Shown here piece after piece: positions 5,199-10,823 of a stretch of 10,823 nucleotides of DNA. Numbering within the stretch: position 1 is the stretch's first letter; each line of letters starts with the position of its first letter. The translations under genes and the position numbers were made by a program. The DNA comes from CAYYGL01 sp964471235 (GTDB lineage Bacteria > Calditrichota > Calditrichia > RBG-13-44-9 > J075): positions 1 through 10,823 of the forward strand of contig CAYYGL010000167.1 of the NCBI GenBank assembly GCA_964471235.1. The letters run 5' to 3'. Under the pieces are notes generated by a model. That model searched no databases and was not told the origin of the DNA. It saw nothing but the letters and a program-made list of their open reading frames with translations.

Positions 5199-6497
5199 AT
5201 GTCGCAAAAAGAAGTGGCAAAAGAACAAAGCATGATCATCCAGAAGAAGATGCTGGCGCAGCGTTTTAAAGAGCTCAGCACCGCTAAAGAAAGCGGCAAA
5301 AAGGTGGTCTATACATTTGTTCCGGGGAATTTATCGGAGTTGATTTTAGCATTTGACATGCTGCCGGTTTACCCGGAAGTCAACGCCCTGCAATCGGGGA
5401 TGCGCAAAAAATCCCGCAATTTTATCCGCGATGCCGAAAAATTCGGGCACTCCGAGGATGTGTGCACCTACGTGAAATGCGATATCGGGATGATGCTCAA
5501 TGGCAATATCGGTCCCACCGGGGAGAAGCTGCCGGAGCCGGATTTGCTGCTGCTAAGCTACACCGGGTGCTTCACATTTATGAAGTGGTTTGAGAACTTA
5601 GACCGTCTATACCCGAATGCCGAAGTCGCCATGCTGCACACGCCTTACCAGGAAGATGGCAAAATCACTCCTGAAATGGTGCAATACATGGTCAAGCAAT
5701 TGCAGGAGGAAGTGATACCCAGGATGGAGAAAGTCTCCGGTAAAAAGCTGGATATGGACCGTTTGAGAGAAATTCTGGGCTATGCCCGCCAGTCCCAGGG
5801 TTTGATCCAGAAGGTGTTTGAGACCACCAAGCACAAGCCCTCTCCGATAGATGCCTATTTTGCCGGGGTGTATTATATCGGTCCCATCAATGCCGGATTT
5901 CGGGGAACACCGGAGGCAGTCTCTTATTACGAAGAGCTTTATAAAGAGGTGCAGGATCGGATTGCCAAAGGACTGGGACCCATTACCCCGGAGGGGGAAA
6001 TGGAAGAGGAGCGATTCCGTTTGGTGGTGGAGGGTCCCCCCAATTGGACGAATTTCCGGGAATTCTGGAGCCTGTTTTATAACATGGGCGCCGTGATTGT
6101 GGCATCCACCTATTCCAAAGTGGGCGGGGTGTATGACTGGGGATTTCGTCACGACCCTGACCGCCCCCTGGAGAGCCTTTCCGAATATTGCATGAATTGC
6201 TACACCAATCTCAATCTTCCCCAGCGGATCGATTTAATCGCAGAGAGTATCAAAGAATATCAAGCGGACGGTTTTTTGATTAATTCCATTAAGAGCTGCA
6301 ACTCGTTTTCCGCCGGGCAGTTGCTGATGATGCGCACCCTGGAAGAAAAATTAGGGATTCCGGTGGGGTTTATTGAATCCGATCTGGTAGACCCCCGCTA
6401 TTTTTCCTACTCGAATATCAAAAACCGGCTGGATTCCTTTTTCCAGATGTTAGAACAACGCAAATTCATTCTACAACAACAGGCGAATGTATCATGA
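5199..6497 (+). CDS. bcrB: Benzoyl-CoA reductase subunit B (class I, BcrB)
   Basis: This 432-residue protein is the second member of the HgdA/FldC-like pair that carries the iron-sulfur and substrate module of benzoyl-CoA reductase. Diagnostic segments are YVKCDIGMM (91-99), LSYTGCFTF (119-127), VVEGPPNWTNFREFW (276-290), STYSKVGGVYD (303-313), EYCMNCYTN (329-337), SIKSCNSFSAGQ (363-374) and ESDLVDPRYFS (393-403). Candidate cluster ligands are C89, C94, C124, C331, C334 and C367. ATG 5199 is used because of the agaaagg site before it; GTG 5181 would add only six residues. The stop overlaps bcrA (ATGA), so B and A are probably translationally coupled. Sequence and neighbours together make the assignment secure. 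Confidence 0.95.
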   Translation: MSQKEVAKEQSMIIQKKMLAQRFKELSTAKESGKKVVYTFVPGNLSELILAFDMLPVYPEVNALQSGMRKKSRNFIRDAEKFGHSEDVCTYVKCDIGMMLNGNIGPTGEKLPEPDLLLLSYTGCFTFMKWFENLDRLYPNAEVAMLHTPYQEDGKITPEMVQYMVKQLQEEVIPRMEKVSGKKLDMDRLREILGYARQSQGLIQKVFETTKHKPSPIDAYFAGVYYIGPINAGFRGTPEAVSYYEELYKEVQDRIAKGLGPITPEGEMEEERFRLVVEGPPNWTNFREFWSLFYNMGAVIVASTYSKVGGVYDWGFRHDPDRPLESLSEYCMNCYTNLNLPQRIDLIAESIKEYQADGFLINSIKSCNSFSAGQLLMMRTLEEKLGIPVGFIESDLVDPRYFSYSNIKNRLDSFFQMLEQRKFILQQQANVS

Positions 6498-7918
6498 AGA
6501 AATTTTATCTGGGAGTCGATCTGGGCTCAACCACCTGCAAAGCGGTGATCATCAATGAAAAGGATGAAATCATCGGGCGCGGGATTACCAATACCCGGGC
6601 GAATTATGAAGTGGCGGCGGAGATTGCCCGCCTGGAGGCAATCTATAATGCCCGCTTTACCCTGTTAAAACAAAAATTGGCTGCCGAGTTGAGCCATCAA
6701 CCGGAATATAAACGCTACGTGAAAGATATTGAGGATGTCTTCCAATATCTGAAATTCAAAAAACGCCTGGAGATGCTCCATCAACAATTATTGCAAACCG
6801 TCCAGCAGGCATTTCCGACAGACCAGCATCCGGCTTTGATTGAAGGCGTTCACCGGATTATGACCACCATCGAACCGCAAATAAAGACAGCATTCCTGGA
6901 AGGTGATATCGCTTCCAAAAATCAATTTTTCCGCGATGTGGTGAGTGAAAAATATCATGACGAAGTTGCCCGGATGGACAAGGCGCTTTTTGAGCCGCTG
7001 ATGGTGACTTTTGATAAAAGTATCACCCCGGTGGAGAACAAATTAGTGGAATACGACTTCAAAGTCCTGGTGCATCAGGCGATGGAGGTACTGAACGAAA
7101 AATACAATGGTCTTCTGGATCAGACGCCGGAGAACAAGAGCTTTCATTTTGATGCGGAACTCAACTTGTTGATGGGAAATTACCAGAGAATCACGGAATC
7201 TTTCCGGAAGCACATTGACCAGATAACGGAAATGGACATCACCATTGCCAATATGACCGGCACCGGTTACGGCAGGGCGCTGCTGCCCTTCCCGGAAGAT
7301 TGCATCAAATCCGAAATTCTCTGCCATGCTTTCGGGGCACATGCCGTGTTTCCCAATACCCGCACGGTGCTGGATATCGGCGGGCAGGACACCAAGGCAA
7401 TTCAGGTGGATCAATACGGTCTGGTGACCAGCTTCCACATGAACGACCGCTGCGCTGCCGGCTGCGGGCGCTACCTGGGCTACATCGCCGATGAGTTGAG
7501 CATCTCCCTGAATGAATTGGGACCACTGGCGCTGGATGCCCAAAAAGAGGTGAATATTTGTTCCACCTGTACCGTATTTGCCGGGGCAGAGCTTCGGGCG
7601 TTGTTGAATGTGGGAGAAAAGCGGGAAGACATTCTGGCGGGACTGCATAAAGCGATCGTGATGAGAGCGATTTCGCTGCTGGCGCGTTCCGGCGGGGTGC
7701 GCAATGAGTTCACCTTTACCGGCGGCGTGGCACGTAACCAGGCGGTGTTAAAATACCTGAGCGAACTGGTGCACCAAAACTACGGTAAGGATATTACCAT
7801 CAACATCCATACCGATTCCATTTTTATGGGCGCCCTGGGGGCAGCAATGTTTGCCCGGCGAAATATCGAGGTGGATCTACCCAAAGCAGCAGCGAAACAA
7901 CAGCAAACTTCCGTTTAA
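6494..7918 (+). CDS. bcrA: Benzoyl-CoA reductase subunit A (class I, BcrA), ASKHA ATPase
   Basis: This 474-residue activator subunit pairs with BcrD to bind a [4Fe-4S] cluster and couple ATP hydrolysis to electron transfer into the BcrBC module. The ASKHA phosphate loop is DLGSTTCK (9-16), with GTGYGR at 256-261, DIGGQDTK at 294-301 and FTGGV at 408-412. Cluster-ligand candidates are DRCAAGCGR (C320, C324) and ICSTCTVFAGAE (C356, C359). Residues about 45-245 are a long, charged helical insertion absent from HgdC-type activators; it is expected of the Thauera/Rhodopseudomonas Bcr subtype, whose BcrA is about 440 residues, so this copy is slightly long. The ATG overlaps the bcrB stop by 4 nt. 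bcrD follows after 22 nt. Confidence 0.95.
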   Translation: MKKFYLGVDLGSTTCKAVIINEKDEIIGRGITNTRANYEVAAEIARLEAIYNARFTLLKQKLAAELSHQPEYKRYVKDIEDVFQYLKFKKRLEMLHQQLLQTVQQAFPTDQHPALIEGVHRIMTTIEPQIKTAFLEGDIASKNQFFRDVVSEKYHDEVARMDKALFEPLMVTFDKSITPVENKLVEYDFKVLVHQAMEVLNEKYNGLLDQTPENKSFHFDAELNLLMGNYQRITESFRKHIDQITEMDITIANMTGTGYGRALLPFPEDCIKSEILCHAFGAHAVFPNTRTVLDIGGQDTKAIQVDQYGLVTSFHMNDRCAAGCGRYLGYIADELSISLNELGPLALDAQKEVNICSTCTVFAGAELRALLNVGEKREDILAGLHKAIVMRAISLLARSGGVRNEFTFTGGVARNQAVLKYLSELVHQNYGKDITINIHTDSIFMGALGAAMFARRNIEVDLPKAAAKQQQTSV

Positions 7919-7940
7919 CCGACAACACCGGGAAATTGAT

Positions 7941-8789
7941 ATGAGTGAACAATCCATTTATACCATGGGAGTGGATGTGGGAGGCAGCAGCGTAAAAACA
8001 GTGTTGATGGAATACAGCACCTCCCCTGTCATCATCGATAAACATACCGAAAAAATCCGCAAACGGAATCCTGCCCGGGTGGCGGACGAGCTGATCGACT
8101 ATATTTTAGCGCGGAATCATCTCCAATACGAGGATATCCACTACCTGGCATCCACCGGGGAAGGGGAGATGGTGGAACGGAAGCGCGGACACTTTTACAG
8201 CATGACCACCCACGCCAAAGGAGCAAATTTCTTTTTCCCGGAGGCAAAAACGGTGGTGGATATCGGTGCATTCCACGTTAAAGCGGTCATGGTGGGGGCA
8301 GGCGGCAGGGTGCTCAATTATAAAATGACCGGGCAATGCGCCTCCGGCACCGGGCAATTTATTGAGAACATCTCCCGCTACCTGGGACTGGCAATCGAGG
8401 AGGTTGGAGAACTTTCCCTCCAGGCAAACACTCCGGAACGCCCCTCCGGTATTTGTGCGGTGCTGGCAGAGACGGATGTGATCAACATGGTGTCCCGGGG
8501 CATTGCCACTGCTGACATCATCAAGGGAATCCACCTTTCCGTGGCGGGCAGAATTATTCGTTTGCTCACGTCATTAAAGGCGGAATCGCCGGTGGTGTTA
8601 ACCGGCGGAATGGCGCTGAATATCGGCCTGGTGGAAGCCATTAAGGAAAGCCTGCAAGAGAGCAATTACAAGTTTGAAATTCTCACCCATCCCGACGCTA
8701 TTTATGCAGGTGCCATCGGTGCGGCAATCTGGGGCGGGTTTCGACATTTCAAATTACTGCAACAAGCAAATGCCCCTCAAATGGCATAA
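7941..8789 (+). CDS. bcrD: Benzoyl-CoA reductase subunit D (class I, BcrD), ASKHA ATPase
   Basis: This 282-residue subunit is the partner of BcrA in the ATP-hydrolysing electron activator. ASKHA motifs are VDVGGSSVK (11-19), STGEGE (71-76), VDIGAFHVK (106-114) and LTGGMALN (220-227). The bridging cluster ligands are C133 in GQCASGTGQF and C172 in GICAVLAE, one pair matching those of BcrA. The length is that of known BcrD. ATG 7941 is chosen because it starts just before the conserved nucleotide loop; a start at 7851 would add 30 residues that overlap the 3' end of bcrA and look unlike the family. The upstream GGGAA is a modest ribosome site. It is the last gene of the BCR set, and no terminator is evident after it. 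Confidence 0.95.
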   Translation: MSEQSIYTMGVDVGGSSVKTVLMEYSTSPVIIDKHTEKIRKRNPARVADELIDYILARNHLQYEDIHYLASTGEGEMVERKRGHFYSMTTHAKGANFFFPEAKTVVDIGAFHVKAVMVGAGGRVLNYKMTGQCASGTGQFIENISRYLGLAIEEVGELSLQANTPERPSGICAVLAETDVINMVSRGIATADIIKGIHLSVAGRIIRLLTSLKAESPVVLTGGMALNIGLVEAIKESLQESNYKFEILTHPDAIYAGAIGAAIWGGFRHFKLLQQANAPQMA

Positions 8790-8848
8790 CGCCGCGGGAT
8801 GGCATGAGCGGTATGGGGAGTGATTGGCTATTGCAATTTTAATTTTGT

Positions 8849-8943
8849 CCACGAATGTCACGAATTGACACAAACGGTGGGTAGCCGATGGGTATTTTAT
8901 TGATAACATTTCGTGTCATTGGGATAATTTGTGAAATTCGTGG
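8849..8943. repeat. Imperfect inverted repeat in the bcrD-ligase spacer
   Basis: ccacgaatgtcacgaatt (8849-8866) matches the reverse complement of 8926-8943 at 16 of 18 positions. Just inside, tgacacaaa (8866-8874) is mirrored imperfectly by tttcgtgtca (8910-8919). The CACGAAT/ATTCGTG wording is typical of dispersed intergenic repeats. The right arm overlaps the -10 of the ligase promoter. Confidence 0.65.
8900..8928 (+). promoter_or_regulatory. Sigma70-type promoter for the ligase gene
   Basis: TTGATA (8900-8905) and GATAAT (8923-8928) are separated by exactly 17 nt; each is a close match to consensus (five of six for the -10). The predicted start is near 8935, leaving a leader of about 65 nt with a strong ribosome site, ggagg (8990-8994). 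This implies that the ligase can be expressed apart from bcrCBAD. Confidence 0.6.
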
Positions 8944-9000
8944 TTCTCGATTAAATACCGTCTATCAATCACCCTGGGACCAATCGGGTGGAGGCAAACG

Positions 9001-10710
9001 ATGCAAATTTTAGAATCGGAAAAACCACTGGGGGAAGTCATCCCGAACATTGCCGGGATGCTCCGGCGAAATTATCATCGCCTGCCGGAACATTATGTGT
9101 ATAAAGAACGAAAGGGGGATACCTACCAGGGAATTGTCTGGAAGGAATTTTACCATGCGATCACCGCCATTGCCGCCAATCTCCGCCGTTACGGATTCCG
9201 GGAAGGAGACAGGGCGGTTATTTTTTCCCGCAACCGGTTGGAGATGCTGGAATTTGAGCTGGCAGTGATGGCGTCCGGCGGGGTTGCCGTACCCATTTTC
9301 GCCAATTACAACCGGGAAACCGCCGATATGCTGATCACCCACTCCGACGCCCGGTTTTTAGCAGCCGCGGGCACCCAGCAATTAAACAACATTTCCCCGG
9401 ACTTGTCACTGAACACCATTTTTGTTTTCGATGAGGTGAGCGATGACCGCTTTCCCAACCTGGTTCCTTTTCAGGAATTATTGAAACCGCCGGCAAACGG
9501 TGTTTCCCTCAACTTCGATGCGAAGCCGGATGACATCTGCCTGAATATGTATACCTCCGGCACCATGGGCATTCCCAAGTGTGTGCAGCTCACCCATGGG
9601 AACATCCTTTCCCAGCGGGCTGCGATGGACCAGATCTGGAACCTGGATGAAAATGACCGTTTCCTTTCCTACCTGCCCTGGCACCACAGTTTTGGCGGTA
9701 TCTATGAATTATTCACCGCCCTGCATAACGGTGCGGTGCTGCATCTGGAATCCAGTTTCGGTAAGGACCCCAAAACGATTCTGGAGAACTGGAAACAGGT
9801 GCTGCCCACGGTGTTTTTCAGTGTTCCCAAGGTTTACCAGGCATTATTTGATTTAACCCGGGAGGATAAGGAAGCGGAGCAGGTGTTTTTTCATCCGGAA
9901 TTGAAATTCATCTTCACCGCCGCCGCTCCCCTCCCCCAGCGGTTGTCCCTGGAGTTCGAAAAACGGAATATCCCGGTACTGGAAGGATGGGGGCTTACAG
10001 AGACTTCTCCATGTTGCACAATCACCGACCCCACCCTGAAGCGGGAGCCCGGGGTGGTGGGCAAACCGATTCCAGGCGTTACCCTGCGTATTGCGGAGGA
10101 TGGGGAAATCCAGGTAAAAGGTCCCAATGTAATGGCAGGGTATTACAAAAATGACGAAGCCAATCGACGGGCTTTTACTGAAGACGGCTGGTTTTGCACC
10201 GGGGATGTGGGAGAAATCACCCCTGCCGGGCTGAAGCTGATCACCCGTAAAGATCGGATTTTCAAATTATCCAACGGGGAGAAGGTGGTTCCCACGGAAA
10301 TTGAAGCCCTGATTCAAAAGAAGTGCCATTACCTCTCTTTCGCCCTGGTGGAAGGCGGGGGGAAAGAATACCCGGTGGCGTTATTGTTTCCCAACCGCAA
10401 TTTACTGAACATGCCCGGCAGCGAAGCCCCGCCCTTTGAAGGCTGCCGCTGCCCGAGGAGCCTGGAAGAATTGAGTCAATGTCTGCACGGCTGTTTGCAT
10501 GATGCCAACTGCGGTATCGGGCAGCAGTTCGCCCGCATCAAGGCTGCCATTCTAATCGACGATGAACTCTCCCTGGAGAAGAACACCCTGACGCCATCCA
10601 TGAAAGTGGTTCCCAAACGGGTCTCATCGGTTTACAAAGCACACCTGGAGAGTCTTTACGGCAAGAAAAGCGAGGTGCGGGAAAAAGTCTATATCATTCG
10701 ACTGGAGTAA
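9001..10710 (+). CDS. AMP-forming acyl-CoA synthetase (long-chain FACL-like; substrate unknown)
   Basis: This 569-residue ANL-superfamily enzyme makes an acyl-CoA from a carboxylic acid, ATP and CoA through an acyl-adenylate. Motifs in order are the P-loop YTSGTMGIPK (184-193), YLPWHHSFGG (224-233), EGWGLTETSP (328-337), GWFCTGDVGE (396-405), RKDRIFKLSNGEK (416-428) and the C-terminal TPSMKV with K535, the likely adenylation lysine. The overall pattern is that of the long-chain acyl-CoA synthetase branch rather than compact benzoate-CoA ligases. An insertion in the small C-terminal domain carries C482, C484, C494, C498 and C504. ATG 9001 is supported by ggagg 6 nt upstream. Its place after bcrD suggests activation of an aromatic, alicyclic or dicarboxylic acid of this pathway, but a general fatty acid ligase is possible. 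Confidence 0.88.
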   Translation: MQILESEKPLGEVIPNIAGMLRRNYHRLPEHYVYKERKGDTYQGIVWKEFYHAITAIAANLRRYGFREGDRAVIFSRNRLEMLEFELAVMASGGVAVPIFANYNRETADMLITHSDARFLAAAGTQQLNNISPDLSLNTIFVFDEVSDDRFPNLVPFQELLKPPANGVSLNFDAKPDDICLNMYTSGTMGIPKCVQLTHGNILSQRAAMDQIWNLDENDRFLSYLPWHHSFGGIYELFTALHNGAVLHLESSFGKDPKTILENWKQVLPTVFFSVPKVYQALFDLTREDKEAEQVFFHPELKFIFTAAAPLPQRLSLEFEKRNIPVLEGWGLTETSPCCTITDPTLKREPGVVGKPIPGVTLRIAEDGEIQVKGPNVMAGYYKNDEANRRAFTEDGWFCTGDVGEITPAGLKLITRKDRIFKLSNGEKVVPTEIEALIQKKCHYLSFALVEGGGKEYPVALLFPNRNLLNMPGSEAPPFEGCRCPRSLEELSQCLHGCLHDANCGIGQQFARIKAAILIDDELSLEKNTLTPSMKVVPKRVSSVYKAHLESLYGKKSEVREKVYIIRLE

Positions 10711-10823
10711 ACAGGAGCGCCGGGCAGCTTCTATTCTCCGGTTCGGGATGACGGCAGGAATATGCGCCTTGTGTCTCGGCAGTCCCAGCCGGAAAAAGTT
10801 GACAACGAGAAGGGAAGCCTCGA
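10711..10823. other. Non-coding tail after the ligase
   Basis: This 113-nt stretch has no gene. An imperfect inverted repeat (tccggttcggga at 10737-10748 against tcccagccgga at 10783-10793) has a 34-nt loop and no T run, so it is a poor terminator. It includes gatgacggcaggaat near 10747, related to the repeat at 3400-3480. A TTGACA at 10799-10804 could be the -35 of a promoter whose -10 lies outside the window. Confidence 0.4.

Noticed and set aside
5022..5228. 68-residue minus-strand reading frame between bcrC and bcrB
   Set aside because: It is antisense to the bcrB start and its ribosome site, lacks a ribosome site of its own, and has no family-like features.
7851..7940. N-terminal extension of BcrD from an upstream ATG
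   Set aside because: It overlaps the bcrA 3' end, the added 30 residues have no family counterpart, and ATG 7941 yields the standard length.

Overview
The window holds part of an anaerobic aromatic-degradation locus, arranged as two divergent gene sets around a 682-bp non-coding centre. The rightward set is a complete four-subunit, ATP-dependent class I benzoyl-CoA reductase (BCR) in the order bcrC, bcrB, bcrA, bcrD, followed by an AMP-forming acyl-CoA ligase with its own promoter. The leftward set is a hemerythrin-like O2/NO-binding protein, a short-chain dehydrogenase, and a molybdenum hydroxylase that most resembles 4-hydroxybenzoyl-CoA reductase (HCR). The last gene runs off the left edge.

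Layout: 1-1597 (minus) HCR-like gene with a [2Fe-2S] domain fused to the Mo-binding subunit, disrupted by a one-base frameshift near 282; 1598-1711 structured spacer with a 14-bp inverted repeat; 1712-2464 (minus) SDR; 2464-2979 (minus) hemerythrin, whose stop overlaps the SDR start; 2980-3661 regulatory/repeat region with an FNR/CRP-type palindrome, a leader hairpin and a degenerate repeat; 3662-4843 bcrC; 4844-5198 unusual spacer with tandem repeats; 5199-6497 bcrB; 6494-7918 bcrA (ATGA overlap); 7941-8789 bcrD; 8790-9000 spacer with an inverted repeat and a strong sigma70-type promoter; 9001-10710 ligase; 10711-10823 non-coding tail.

How the parts could work together (inference): the ligase may make an aromatic or alicyclic CoA ester. 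The HCR-like enzyme would remove a phenolic hydroxyl to give benzoyl-CoA, and BcrCBAD would dearomatise benzoyl-CoA to the cyclic dienoyl-CoA using ferredoxin electrons and ATP. The SDR would oxidise a hydroxyacyl-CoA intermediate further down. The hemerythrin may guard or sense O2/NO around these oxygen-labile enzymes. An FNR-type box about 42 bp upstream of a predicted start for the hemerythrin operon fits anaerobic control. No ferredoxin, 2-oxoacid:ferredoxin oxidoreductase, dienoyl-CoA hydratase, ring hydrolase or HCR FAD subunit is visible here.

Organism: a bacterium with anaerobic or facultative metabolism. BcrA carries the long middle insertion of the Thauera/Rhodopseudomonas Bcr subtype. 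The intergenic DNA is rich in short degenerate repeats, and spacers split what is usually a tight operon, which looks unlike the classic betaproteobacterial loci. I cannot name a phylum from the sequence alone.
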